NCBI GenBank assembly: GCA_021234155.1
Contig: JAJEKV010000051.1
Coordinates: 8,138,105-8,202,104 of the forward strand
Length of the DNA stretch: 64,000 nucleotides
Source of the DNA: Isoetes taiwanensis
Lineage: Eukaryota; Streptophyta; Lycopodiopsida; Isoetales; Isoetaceae
Direction: 5' to 3'
Position 1 is the first letter of the stretch, and each line of letters opens with the position of its first letter. A program made the translations under genes and the position numbers. The notes under the pieces were generated by a model. The model saw nothing but the letters and a program-made list of their open reading frames with translations. It searched no databases and had not been told where the DNA came from. This document shows, in pieces, positions 14,416-27,185 of this stretch.

Positions 14416-15429
14416 CAAGAACCCATTTCATATTTGATTATATGCTCATGCCCCAGTACCCAGTCCTGGGTACCTTTTTAGGTATTTTTTAGTCACTAAA
14501 TAATACTTTTTAAGGGACACCCTAACATGCTTTTACCCAAAAACTGAACTGAAAATATAGGTTATTGGAGAATTCAATTGGCATCATCAGAAAATGGATT
14601 AATGATTTACGATTTAACATGTTCCCTAGCTAACTTTGGCGCTCAGCTTCGTAGCAACAACTATAAGAAGAGGCAGATAAAAGTCGGAAAATACGTACAA
14701 CAAAATCAATATTTTTTACATTACTTCCTTCACCTTCATGCTAAATCTAAGGCTAAGAAGCCCTATAAATTTAAGGTATTTCAGGACCTAAACTTTTCCA
14801 GAATCACGTTTGCACTCTGATATTTGCCATGCTCCACATAGAGAAGCCCCATCGGCCCCTTGAGCATCTGAAAGACCTTGAACTTAAGCAATCATCTAAA
14901 TAAAATAATAAGATTTGTAGGAAAACCATAGCAAAATTAGGACTATCTGCCCAACCGCAATGGCAGAGAGGCACTAAGTTTGATGCATAAAAAGTGGCCA
15001 GCATATTCAATCAGAACAATGTCCTGTGATGTCATTTATATCTTCTCATATGCTCCCGATATTAAGATCATGGACTAACCCTAGAGAAATCTAACTCTGG
15101 AATAACTCTAAAATCTAACTCTGCATAATCCAAAATTATTCCTTGTGTTTTATAAGATGGCCCACATTTTGCAAGAGACGATATTTACGAAAAATAAACC
15201 CGGCCATCAAAAGCAAAGGAGGGAAAACTTACACAAAATATGGCCTTGCATTAGGTTGCTCTCCACATTTGAGTTTTCCCAATGGCACGATGAGCTCTCC
15301 AGATTTGAGTTTTTGACAATGGCAAGAAACAAAATAAACAGTGTCAAACATAAGTGTGGTGAAAATATCTTCACAAATAGATGTTTTGGAAAATGAATTA
15401 AGAAGGTTGAAGTATCATGAAAAAAGATA
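14416..15429. other. No recognised gene
   Basis: Spacer between the retroelement and the decayed copia-3. I found no LTR or primer-binding site for copia-3 here, nor any domain in the short open frames. Confidence 0.4.
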
Positions 15430-18400
15430 ATAGATAATGTGAATGATTTCTTTCAGTATTTTGATAATATTATAGCTGACTTGGAAGGTGCAGGAGGGGT
15501 GTACACTCAACAACAACATATTTTGGCAATCTCTAAAGCTATTGCAAGCTTGGGAATGTGGCCATCTTCATAAGGACCATTGCTAGAATAAGGATAGATG
15601 CAGAAAGAATGCTCAAAACTGAAATTGAGTAGAACAAGGTCATGGAGGATGAAGAAACCACCCAGATCTTATTTGCTAAAGGTAAAGGGAAGAGAGATAA
15701 TGGCCAAGGGAGGGGAAATTGGACCATGCTTTATTTGTAATCAATATGGTCATCTTAAGGTCAATTGTCCAAACTCAACTAAATAGAATAGAATAGAATA
15801 GAATAGAATAGAATAGAATAGAATAGAATAGAATAGAATAGAATAGAATAGAATAGAATAGAATAGAATAGAGGTAAACTGTTATAACTGCGGGGGCAGA
15901 GGATATTATGCTTCAAGTTGTTCTACTCCAAAAAATAACGTGAGAGGAAGCAGTAAAGGAGGAAGAGGTAACTCTGGTTTTTAGGGGTAGAGGAAGGGGA
16001 AGAGATAGATATATGTATTTTAAAGCAAATGTGGCAGAAGAAGTACCATTGAAAGAAGAGATTGCTGAAGAAGATGACAAAGTAAAATAAATATTTTGTC
16101 AGCTTGTGATGACAGTCTTAACAGTGATGATATTATGATTTTAGATAGTGGAGCTGAAACGTTCATTGCATGCTCATCAAAAATGTTGAAGGAATGCGAA
16201 GGAGTCGAGGCGGACATGTCCAAGTTGGAAATGGAAGTTTACAAAAGATAGAAGATGTAGGAGTTTTAGAATTGTTTGATTTGAGTGGCAAAGTTGTGAA
16301 TGCGAAAGGTACTTTGTGTTCCAAGTTTAATGAGAAATTTGATATCTATTTCTCAACTTGTTGACATGGGTTTCAAAGTTGTATTTGAATAGTTGCATTG
16401 CAAAATATTTGAACAAAATAAATTGAAGTTTTTGGGAAGAAGAGTTGGCAACCTATTTGGTATAAGCTCACATTGTTTGAGAAGCATCAATTTAACAACT
16501 ACTCCAAACATGTACAAATTTTAAAAATATAGAATCAATGATCAAGCAGGGTTGGATAGAATCAGAAGATATTGAAGGAAAAATCTTTTAGGAAAGCATT
16601 CAAGGCTGCTTTTCTCCAAAATAAGGAGAGGATCAAATGAGTTTGGAATTAATACATACTGGCCTTTGTGGGTCTCTTAATGTGATTGGCATTACATGAA
16701 AAAGGTATTTTATAACTATTCTATTCTATTCTTTTATGAATGATGAATGACTATAGCAGAAAGACAAGAATATAATGCTTCAGGTCAAAGGATTAGGCAT
16801 ATGGAGCATTCAAAGCTTTTGCAGCATAAGTGGAGTGTGCTACTGGAAAGAGGATCAAGCGTATACGCTATTACAAAGGAGGTGAATACCTTTCCACTAA
16901 ATTTAAGACTTATTGAGAATGGGGTTGCAGAGAGGATTGAATGCAACTAGAGCAATGCTTAAACATGCAGGGTTGTTGAATTTTCTATGTGAAAAGGCAA
17001 TTAAGACTGTTGTGTTAATCCAGAATGTTTTACCAACAAATAAGTTAAATGGAAAATGTCCAGAACAGATGTGGAGTGGAAGACTGCCAAGCATTAAAAG
17101 ATTCAGATCCTTTGGATGCCCAGGATATACACATATGCTTGAGGAGTTAAGACAGAAGTTGGATAATAGGTCCACCATAACATATCTTGTAGGATATGAT
17201 GAGAATTTGAAGGGCTATAGAATGTATTATCCTATAACGAGAAACATTCTAATAAGTCGAGATGTTACCTTTGTTGAACATGAACTATATAGGCCTGAAG
17301 GTAAAAATGACATTTCAAGGGATCAAGAGAAACAAAGAAATGATACGAGGAATGAAAGTGAACACACATAAATGAATACTTCTGCAGGTATAGATTCTGA
17401 TGAGAATGATGACAGTAGTGAGCATTATGAGGATGATTTATTAGGAGACAAAACTGTTGAACGGCTTAGAGGTGAACAAAAGCAACCAACTGATATGAAT
17501 GATGACAGAAATATTGAATGCGTTAGAAAAAGAAAATCTGAGGGGAAAAGCTCAGAGATGAAGCAAAAATAGATATAAACATGTATGGCAGGACAGAAGA
17601 TGAGAAAAGTGGAAGATTTAAATCTCAACAAGCTGACAAACCTGTAACATTAATGGTTATGGAAAGTCGCGGAAACATTTGACGAAGCAATAAACAGCTT
17701 TGAAGCTGGAAAATGAAAAAATGCTATGGATAGTGAAATGAGGTCTTTTGATAGAACCTCAACTTATGAATTAATGGACTTGCTAAAAGGAAAACAAGTT
17801 GTAGGAAACAAATGGGTTTTTAAGCTAAAACTCAATGCAGATGGAACTCCTAAATACAAGGCAAGATTAGTGGCTCAGAGATATGCACAAACGAAAGGGG
17901 TAGACTTTGACGAAACATATGCACCTATGGTGAAGTTATCAAGCATCAGAATGATTATAGCTATGGCAAATGCACTAAATCCAGAACTCCATCATATGGA
18001 TGTGCGTACTGCCTTCTTAAATGCAGAATTAGAAGAAGAGGTGTATATGAAACAAGCTATGGGATATAAGAAAGGTAAAACAAAGGTTTGGAAATTAAAA
18101 AGGGTTGTTTATGGATTAAAATAAGCATGTAGAGAATGTAGAAATGCATAGACCATTATCTAAAGCAACAAGATTTCGGAAAGCTTGAGAATGATGGGAA
18201 TGCGTATATTCTAAGGAAGGAGAGTGAATATTGCATAATGGCTATTTATGTTGATGACTGTGTCTTGGCTGTAAGCAATGTAGGGATCTTAAAACAATGC
18301 AAGAAAATTTTAAAGGGGAACTTTGAAATGTCAAATTTAGGAGAATTGCCACAGTTCTTAGGAATAGACAGGGGAAAAGAGACAATTTCATTATGTCAAA

Positions 18401-18990
18401 GCAAGTACATAGACTCAGTTCTGGACAAGTTCAATATAACAAACTGTAATCCAGTTAAAACTCCAGTGTCTATGGGAACTAAGATCACAAAGCAGACGTT
18501 AACTAAAACAGACATGGAAAGAGAGAAAATTAGAAGAACACCATACATGTAGCTGGTTGGAAGTTTATAATACATAGCTAATAACACTAGGCCAGATGCT
18601 GCATTGATAAGTTAATGTCTTAAGCATATACAATAATAATCCAGGACAAGGTCATTGGAAAGCTGTATAGAAAGTGTTGAGATTCTTAAAAGGTACTAAA
18701 ACCACAGGAATTGTATATTGCACAGATGACTTGCAACTTAGGGCATTCAGTGATGCAGATTGGTGTGGAGATATAGATGAAAGGAAATCAACTTTGTGTT
18801 ATACATTAATTTTAGGAGGTGCACCTATGAGTTGGAGAAGCAAGAAGCAGTCTTCTATAGCCCTATCTATAACAGGGTCTGTTATTCAGGAAATGATTAT
18901 GGTGATGTAATCTTGAAATTGGATAAAGAGTCCCTAGATCAAAATGCAAGATTTTTTACATGCATAAGAACATATTTCAGATGAATGGCC
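15430..18990 (+). pseudogene. Decayed Ty1/copia retrotransposon (copia-3), no LTRs found
   Basis: Gag-pol remains in copia order: gag tail near 15449 (YFDNIIADLEGAGGVY); zinc knuckle 1 CFICNQYGHLKVNC at about 15727; zinc knuckle 2 CYNCGGRGYYASSC at about 15885; protease ILDSGAETFIA near 16138; integrase end (NGVAERIECN to a copia-type C-terminus) at 16747-17371; an acidic spacer 17372-17640; RT start 17726-18124 (MDVRTAFLNAELEEEVYMKQ, stop just after YGLK); RT catalytic AIYVDDCVLAVSN at 18238-18300; RNase H DADWCGDIDERKST at about 18750. Many stops and frameshifts. No flanking LTR was recognised, so the ends are approximate. It is older than copia-1 and copia-2 by decay. Confidence 0.85.
15783..15872 (+). 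repeat. (GAATA)n pentanucleotide array inside copia-3 gag
   Basis: About 18 uninterrupted copies of GAATA/AATAG, 90 bp, lying exactly between two zinc knuckles of gag. Because the unit is 5 nt, every reading frame meets a TAG once per 15 nt, so the array closes all three plus-strand frames whatever its length. Confidence 0.95.
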
Positions 18991-19054
18991 ATGGTGTGAT
19001 GGATATGGCATGGTAGACATGGTAAACATGGAATTTTGAATAAGGCAATTTCGA

Positions 19055-19400
19055 AAATGTTTTTTTGTTTGTTTGTTGAAGGACGACAAACTTTATTCAA
19101 TATTCCAGAAGAAGTACACACATAGATGCAGAGACAAAATAAAATCTCAGCAAACAAAGATAATCCACTAAGTGCAGCCACATGTCTATGAATAAGATAA
19201 GATACCCAAATATTCCTCAAAAATCAAACGTTCTTTCGCAGGAGCAAGCTGAGAACATAGATATGCCTTTACCAATCTGTCTTGCGCCTCGTGAAGACAT
19301 TGGTCGACACTAATTGATAAGCCTTTGAACCTACACATTCGCCTTCTTTTCCAAATAAGCCACAACAACCAGCCTGAAGCTAAGTGAACGGAGCTCTGGA
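19055..19400 (-). mobile_element. 5'-truncated LINE 3' end
   Basis: Minus-strand frame includes GWLLWLIWKRRRMCRFKG, matching the WLVWLIWKRRR end of the LINE at 7396-8073, followed by a stop at 19186, a 3' UTR and a degenerate A-rich tail (T-rich on the plus strand at about 19060-19078). Only the last ~100 codons of ORF2 survive. Confidence 0.75.
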
Positions 19401-22400
19401 TATTTGCCGACAACAAAATCTCAGTACCTGTTTCTTGAAAATAGAGGTAAGAATTACATCTGGAATTATGCATGCAACAGAAAGCAAATTGTTTAAGGGC
19501 TTATATAGACCAAGAACTGGTATTAGGTACACTACCAGAGATTCACATAAAATGGCATCAATCCGACACTTCTAGACCTAGATGATGCTATGCCCATACT
19601 GAATTTTGAGTATGTCCCATTGATGCAGAATGGCTTCTTGCAAATCTGTGAAAGATAAGCTCACTGAACAAGTGGAAAGTCTGGTTGATCCTGAGATCAA
19701 TAATACAGTGCAAACTATGAGCAAAAAGAATTTAGAAGGCAACAAAAGTGCTATCAAATGAACTAGAGTTATCCGTGGAGCGCACAATAGTCAGGTTTCG
19801 GTTTAGTTTTTCCATTTGAATATGCTATTGACAGATTTATCATGTAGATTTGGTAATTGGTGCACTTCTCAATACTAGGCTTTGCAGAGTGCATAACCAA
19901 AATGTAGAATATAGAGATTACATTTGTAATTGCTCTGATGCATACTACCATGCATTTTGATGTTAGTACTCAAAATTGTTTAAACAATTGTATATATTGA
20001 CTGAAACCTCTGTTGTACTGATGCATATAAGGCTAATGATAGCAGGGATCTATTGAGAAATAGTCGGTCATTTTGATCCTAATCTAAGTTATTATCTACA
20101 TAGATTTGTTGTGAATAATGGATCATTCTGGCTCTAATCTAGGCTACTATCCAGAACAGATAGAAGGCAGGTAAGGGATACAATTGCTTGCATTAATATG
20201 TTTAACAAGAACATTGGCTCCAGGGTAAGGGAGTTCATCAGTTACAATTATGCGTGGATTTAAACCAAACTGTAGCCCAATACAAGGCTAATACACATCA
20301 ATATTGGATGTATTATTGGCTACACAGATATCTGAAAGTTATTTCCACTTTGAACATGGTTTTCCAAGTCCACGTCTAAGATATGTAAGACCAAGCTGAA
20401 GATCAAACCTTATAATTTTAAATGTATAAAATGTACAACTAAACTTGATTGATACTTCATAAACTGCTTATTTTTCAAAATTATACAAATAAGAGTTCAA
20501 AATTTATAACATGATATATAAGAGCTCACTCCCTTCTAGCAGTTTCTTGTTCAAGTTTCCAAATGCTAAAAGTATCGTGCCAATTGATCCTTGTGTAAGG
20601 TAAACTGTTACTACAATTAGCGTATATATATCCAATGCTTCACAACAAATGTTAGCTCACGCTTCTTACTTTTCACACCATATTCTTTTGAAAAACAGTG
20701 CCCACAAATTGTGATGCTTATATGAACTACCAAGATAGCTTGCTAAAGTCTTAAAATTTTTTAGTGAAGCATGAAAAATGTCGTTATCACTTCAATAGCA
20801 GGATCAACATCTGATATGCAATACTTTGATGCTCCAAGCATATTTTTCTCACCACATGAAGCATACAAGTTTTCAATAAGGCTTTCTCTTTCTATGTTAC
20901 ACTTACCAACATATGAACCCTATTTCCAAACTTTTGAAGCAAGCATTCAACCATTTTGTGGTAATTTCACTTTAAAGCCTTTCAAATCAACAAATCTTAT
21001 ATCCAAAACACCAAGCAAATCAACAAACCCTATATCCAAAACACCAAACAAACGATGTACAAGTTCTTGTGTCACAATTTTATACAATTTGTCAATTAAC
21101 CAGACTGATCATTAATAGCTCCATCATCTTTTTTTTCTTAAGCACGCTTTGAAGCGAGCTGAAACTCAAAAGAGTATGCCAAGTCTCCATTCACCAAAGC
21201 CACGATTTTATCAAAGCCTTTTGTTTCTCTCTCTTTTTCTCTTCTTCTTCCCCCTTTTTTTGTCGTCGTAAAGCAACACTTGCTTTATTTGAGGGGGGAA
21301 CCCAAAGGTTACTTACAATATCCACCCGTGGCCCCAAGTAAAAAATGTATGTATATCTTGCTTCATTTTCTTGATAATTTTTTTATATTACGGAGTTCTG
21401 AAATGACAACTTATAATTAGATTGAGTTCTCATTTACAACAATAAGTTTTTCCAAAGTTTCCATTTGCCAGTTAATATTTTTCCTTGACAACTTTGTGAC
21501 AACTTTTTTTTTTGCAAAGAGAACCCTTGGATTGTCAATTTGGAACACTGGACATTAGCATCTGCCAAATCATTCACTGTAATCTCGGCTTCTGAACGAG
21601 CCCTTTACTCCTTAGAAGCAATAAGATGTATCTTTGTAAATAATGCCTCCGAAAATCTTGTTGGAAAGGAAGGAGACATTGAGAAGCAAAAAAAGGAGAA
21701 AAGTGGTCATATGTAGAGGTCCAGACTTGTCTATATTTATTCTTAAACTCCTCTTCTTTCAAGGATGAAATCTTCAAATTGAAATAAGTCTTGGTCCTGC
21801 TATGGGCGCCACATCTTGATCCTGCTATGCGCCACATCTTGACAGTAAGAGATGAATTGTGGATTGTGATCTAAAATGGCGCTATCAAGCATGTTTTTAC
21901 GAGAGAAATTATGCATATATGTAGTTGCCAATGCATTATAATATCCCCTATCATGACATGTATATGCTCTATCAGCTCCAAGCCAGCCATTGTACTAAGT
22001 GAGCTACAATCGCCATCCACTTCTACAAAACCACAATCATGCATCAAGATTGCTATTGTTCACATTCAAAGCCTTGAATGATGTCTGATCCCTGCCACAC
22101 CGATTAGCTTCCAACCATATTGAAGTCACCCACCAATATCCATGCAACATGGACCTCCAAGCGATTTAGTTTGCAGCTCAAAACAGCCCAGAGTGCACCT
22201 TCCTGATGAGGCCTATTGTGCGCATACATAATTATTAGTCCCCACTTATACCTTATTGAATCAATTGATAATGATCCAGTATATAAATTTGTCAGCGCGA
22301 GCGAATGAGACTACTATACAGTGTTGTTTGTGTATGCGTACACTACAATTTTGTACATATTAGTGTACAATACGTTTTGTACTCTAGAATGTAGGGTTCC

Positions 22401-23596
22401 TTTTTTTATTACGAGTTTTAAATCATACCCTCGTGTCAATTTTGTGCCCCCCATGCCTAATATCAATTTCAAGGTTAAAAAACTCTAATTAAATGTTTCT
22501 AGCTCTTGTAGTGTTTGACCAAGAAGTACTGTACTTATATTTCTTTGTTTTAGTACTAAATTCAATCTATTTACGTAAGGTTTTTGTTGCGGGTTCTTAT
22601 TTGATCAGCTAGACCTCTTAAGCAACTCCTTATAGTTCAGACTCCTCAAAAAAGCCTAGCCTTAAGTGCGTCATTGCAAAATTTACATAAAGAACTTTAT
22701 ATTTTCCCGTCCATAACATATTGTACATAAAACAGAATAGCACATGGCAAACATACGTAAAGTACAGAAAAACTTTAAAGTATATAAAAGGTACGATACC
22801 TTGAAAGATGTACTGTACACTAAGCATGTAACAACACTGCTGCTATATCATGCGTCCACGCTGTAAGGATCTCCACGTTTGCAGAGTCTGTTGCAGCCAC
22901 TAGGATCTACCTTTTGCACAACTTCCTTTTTTGCACATATGCTCTTATAAATAATAAAAATCAGAGTTTAATTTGGCAAGAACCGTAGAAAATCCGCTCC
23001 TTGTGGTTTGAGTAGAAGCAACACCTTGAACATTCAAGAAACTAGCTTCGTAGTGTAGGAGGGTTTGGTAGCCACTATTTTAAATCCATGGTATCACTAT
23101 TAACACACAATGCTTTCACTTAATTAGCCCAGGGTGGTCTAGACATTATATGAAGTGTTGTAACAATGGTAGCCAATGTTGGTTCAGCAAGAGGAACATA
23201 CTCAGCAAGAAGAGGTTGTGGTACAAAAGTGTTTCTCCCCAACTCTTTTCATATGAGCGTTGAAGCATTCACCACAGATGCTTCCACTCATTCCTGTTTG
23301 CAAGTGAATTGCAAGCCTCTCATATTGCTCTTCTAAAAGAGTGGCTTGTGACAAAGAGGAAAAAGTGGGAGATGAAGGTAAAGGAGCAGGAATGGAAATA
23401 GGAGCAGGGGCAGGATGGCTAGAACCAAAAGTTATCAGGACGGGAGAGGGAGCAAGAATTCTAAGTCATTAGTTCCCCAGTCGAAAGCTAATGATTGTAA
23501 ATGCTTTTGCTAGTATACTCCTGGCCTAGAAGATCTATAGACCAATTTGGCTCCCAAGCCAAACGCATTTGTGATCTTCATATGACCTATAGAGAG
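19401..23596. other. 4.2-kb intergenic stretch without recognised genes
   Basis: No open frame with a known domain on either strand. Minor features: a 28-bp tandem repeat (ATATCCAAAACACCAA) at about 20999-21050; a T-rich stretch near 21240-21290 that could be the tail of an old minus-strand LINE (uncertain); a 24-bp tandem repeat at about 21795-21840 (GCGCCACATCTTGATCC). The rest is AT-rich unique-looking DNA. Confidence 0.45.
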
Positions 23597-26291
23597 TTAT
23601 TGCTGAATTTCGAAATCTTGTTGGGCTGCTAGAGCAAGGATGAGCCTGATAGAGGTGAGTTTAGCAATGGGAGAAAAGGTCTCATCATAGTCAATGCCGG
23701 GCTGCTGAGAATATCCTTTAGCTACAAGTCTTGCTCGAAAGCGGGCGATAGAATTGTCTTCATGGGTTTTGAGTTTGAAGACCCAACGACAACCTATGGG
23801 TTTTCTGCCTGGTGGAAGTTCAGTGAGATACCATGCATGAGTAGCTTCCATGGCGGCCATCTCTTCATGCATAGCTTGGAGCCACTCTTGGGCATGAGGA
23901 CCAGAAAGAGCGGATTTGACAGTCAAGGGTTCAAGCAGTTCAGAGGAGAAATAGGCATGGGCGCAGACTTCTTCAAGATCGTGAGACCACCAATCAGAGA
24001 AAAGAGTGTGAAGGGTAGATTCAGCAGTAAGAGCTTCAGCAAGATTGGAAGAAGCTGATTTCTGAGATTTCCGGGACTGCTGGTAGGACAGAAAATGATC
24101 AGTGGGCTTAGGAGTGCGTGCAGATCTTCGTGGTGCAGGAGGGGATGCTGGACAAATTGGGAATGGATCAGGAGAGGATGCAACGGAAGGAGTTAAGGAA
24201 GAAGAGGATGCTGGACAAATTGGGAATGGATCAGGAGAGGAAGCAACGGAAGGAGTTAAGGAAGAAGAGGGTGTCGATATGGGTGTTGCAGAGGCGCGGA
24301 AGAGGAGGGGGCAGCAAGTGGCACATCTATTTCCAACCAAAGCACTGAGTCCTCAGGTTTTTGAAACATACCTCCAGCTGCATGGTGCCGAAACAAGCCC
24401 GTTGCCTCCATGCCAGGTTCATCAAAGGTGACGCTGCAGCTCTGGATCAGGCGTTTGGTGGTGGTGTCAATCAATCGATAACCTTTGCTGGTGGTGCAGT
24501 AGCCCACAAAAACACATCTGCGAGCATGTGGAGCAGATTTGGAGCGGATATCAGAAGAGATATGTGCATAGGCTGGACAACCGAAGACTTTGAGGTGGCT
24601 CACGTCAGGTTTGTGACCTGTCCAAGCTTCCTCTGGGGTCTTTCCAAGAACTACAACAGTGGGAGCACGATTTTGAAGGTAGGCAGCTGTCATAAGAGCT
24701 TCTTCCCAGAAGTAATCAGCAAGACCAGCAAAGCGAACCATACTCCGGGCACATTCTTTCAGGGTTCAAATCTTGCGCTCAGCTACGCCATTTTGATGGT
24801 GCTCATAAGGCAAAGAAAGTTGACGTTTGATTCCCTCTTGTTGCAAGACTTCAATAAAGGCTCCAGACAAGTACTCTTTAGCATTATCACAGCGCATACA
24901 CGCCAAATTCAGACCTGTTTCCCTCTCAGCTTCTTTCTTCCATAAATCTGAAACCAATGTAGAACCTCACTCTTGCATTTCATCAAATACAAGAAAGTCT
25001 TACGGGTGAAGTCATCTACTAACACCATGAAGTAGACTGCTCCGCCAAGAGAAGGAATAGGTACGGGGCCACTAACATCAGAATGGACCAAGCCAAGCTT
25101 TCTTGTGGCACGAGTGCCTGGCTTTCTAGATCGAGGAAGATGTGGTTGTTTGGCCATTATGCAACCGTCACAAACCTGCAGTTTTTGTGTAATATCAAAT
25201 TCAAGGCCCTGCACTAGATTGTTAACATGTAATTGTTTGAGCCGCTTCTCACTGATATGCCCAAACCGCCGATGCCAAAGATGAAGCAGATCATCAGTAG
25301 ATCCTGCTAAGAGAGCCATGGGAGGTGCTCTCAGCTGCTCTCTTAACTTGTATAGATAACCTGTTCGTGTGCCTTTAGCCACCAACCTTTTTTCTGGACT
25401 GAGAATAAAGACATCTCGTGAAGTAATCATACAGTTGAGCCCCATATCAGCCAGTCTAGAGAGTGACAGCAGATTCTTCCTCAGGGCAGGCACGTAAAGA
25501 ACATGTTGCAATGTCCTTGGCCCATCCAAGAACTCAACCTGAATTGTGCCTTGACCTGCAACATGCAACCCAGAAGAGATGCCACTTACAAATTTGGTGT
25601 CGGCTGCTTCAACCAAGTGACTGAACCATTCTTTGTTTGCTGTCATTGTGTGAGTTGCTCCACAATCCAAAATCCATGTACGCATGGGCTCCTCCTTGGA
25701 AACTGCCTCAAAAGCTTCAGCTTCAGCAAAGCAAACAGTGTCTTGCTCATGTAGAGCTCCAGCCCATCGTTGGTGCAGAAATTTGTGAACAGTCAGCATG
25801 TCCTCCTCAGCAATTGCAACATCCTCATCTTCATCGGGATCTTGAACCCCCATGCAAACCAAATTATGCTGCCACTGTGGCTTCAAAGAAATAGGGTCAT
25901 GTGTAAGTTCTGCCATATAACCCTGAGCCTCGTCCTCAGATTCATTCTCAGATGATTCTCCTTCAGCAACATAAGCCTTCTTTTTGGAACGGTAATTGGT
26001 CCATTTCTTTCTCTGGCCTGAACTTGCAGTGACAGCTCCAGACTTCTTCTCATTGGATCTGGATGTCTTGTTATCTTCCTCAGACTCCCTAGTCTCCTCT
26101 GGGCAATACTTGGATATATGGCCAAGTTTTTGACAATTCCAGCATTTTATAGGCCCTCTTGGACGCTCCTCTTGGCTTCGACTGGTTGCAATTAGAGCTG
26201 TATCTGTAACCTCTTCCATGGGATCTTTAAGAGTGCTTGTGTTGAGAATAGCCCAAATTACAACCTCGGTTTGCGGTTGCACTGTCGACAC
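23597..26291 (-). pseudogene. copia-2 zinc knuckle, protease, integrase and truncated RT
   Basis: The frame 24909-26291 has the zinc knuckle CWNCQKLGHISKYC, an acidic linker and the protease motif WILDCGATHTM, where the usual D-S-G is D-C-G (codon TGT at 25662-25664). It continues with the GAG-pre-integrase zinc region (LWHRRFGHISEKRLKQLH) and integrase start (LVHSDVSGPV). Integrase continues in other frames at 24766-24957 (HHQNGVAERKI) and 24256-24741 (LADYFWEEALMTAAYLQNRAP). RT starts at about 23840 (GCRWVFKLKTHEDNSIARFRARLVAKGYSQ) and is cut at 23597. Confidence 0.85.
24144..24269 (-). repeat. 63-bp tandem duplication in copia-2 integrase-RT spacer
   Basis: Two adjacent near-identical 63-bp units (24144-24206, 24207-24269). 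Being 21 codons long the duplication keeps frame and doubles a Ser/Pro-rich phrase (SSLTPSVASSPDPFPICPAS) in the spacer between integrase and RT. Confidence 0.9.
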
Positions 26292-26836
26292 CCCATAGTC
26301 TGCTTCATAGAATTGTATGAGTCTGGAAGGCTCATAAGGATTGCCATGGCTAGATCCTCATCGCTCACATTGTGGTTTAGTGCCCCAAGTTGAGAGGCAA
26401 AAGACTGCATCTTGCTCACATGGTCTGCCGGATCTTCTGATGGTCCCATCTTGGCACTAAAGAACTTCTTCCATAGATGCATCTTCTGTGAAGTATGGCT
26501 TTGTCTGAATGTTTTCTCCAAACATTCCCAGCCTTCCTTGGCTGTGGTTTTGAGCCTGACCAGCGGAATTTGTGTATCTTTTAATCCAAAGATCATTGTG
26601 GTCTTTGCTCGATTATCCTTCTTCTGCCATTCCGCTAGTGTCAGTTTACCCTTCCCTTTAGATTTTCCTTCTTCAGCTTCCTCATCCTCATCATCTTGAG
26701 GCATGGGTTCATTTCCTGAGACAACATCCCAAACATCTCTTTCTTCCAACACCGATTGCATCCGCCAGAACCAGTAGATCGCATTTGTGCGATCTAGCTT
26801 CTCCAGATTCTTAAGATCAATCTGCAAACTTGACAT
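26258..26836 (-). pseudogene. copia-2 gag
   Basis: Begins with an ATG at 26836 (MSSLQIDLKNLEKLDRTNA). Copia capsid features follow: WFWRMQSVLEERDVW, WECLEKTFR, HVSKMQSFASQLGALNH and LAMAILMSLPDSYNSM. A frameshift near 26280 passes into the frame with the zinc knuckle. It would form the particle shell of the element; here it is separated from its RNA-binding end. Confidence 0.85.
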
Positions 26837-26991
26837 GATTCAGCTTCCCTTTTTGTTTCGACCCCAACAAAAAAATTCCGCTCACGCTCACGTCTCTGAT
26901 ACTGCAACACCACAAAAGACCTTCTCAACAAAAGACCTTCTCAATCTCTTCTCCTCAACCCTTTTCCTCAATCTTGAATCTCAAAGCCGTG

Positions 26992-27003
26992 GCTCTGATA
27001 CCA
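26992..27003 (-). other. Primer-binding site of copia-2
   Basis: Minus strand TGGTATCAGAGC directly after the LTR end: initiator tRNA-Met type, identical to copia-1. Confidence 0.92.
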
Positions 27004-27185
27004 TGATAAGATTTAGAACAAAGGCGCACAGATGGAACACAAAGACTCCAACGTAACTTCTGTTGGGTCGGTCATCTATTTATGCATGGCTAATAAAGTC
27101 AGTACAACGGTTTGATCCAAATATAGGATCAGTTCCTACAATCATGGAAGGTCATCTTTATGAGACGAACCTTATATTCCCAACA
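27004..27185 (-). repeat. 5' LTR of copia-2
   Basis: In element sense TGTTGGGAATATAAGG...CTTATCA, 182 bp, defined by TG...CA ends and the adjoining primer-binding site. No partner LTR lies in the window, so the outer boundary rests on the TGTTGG start alone. Confidence 0.75.

Larger units (their letters stand above)
23597..27185 (-). mobile_element. Ty1/copia retrotransposon (copia-2), 3'-truncated
   Basis: A minus-strand copia element with a 182-bp 5' LTR (27004-27185), initiator tRNA-Met primer-binding site, gag, protease, integrase and the first part of RT. It stops abruptly at 23597 within RT, just before the conserved MDVKTAFLNG-type block; the rest of RT, RNase H and the 3' LTR are absent. 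A deletion or truncated insertion removed the end. Coding damage is otherwise light: a frameshift near 26280 between gag and the next frame, and two shifts in integrase near 24910 and 24750. Confidence 0.9.

Noticed and set aside
21240-21310. T-rich stretch resembling a LINE tail
   Set aside because: Too little adjoining LINE sequence to support a call; mentioned only in the spacer description.
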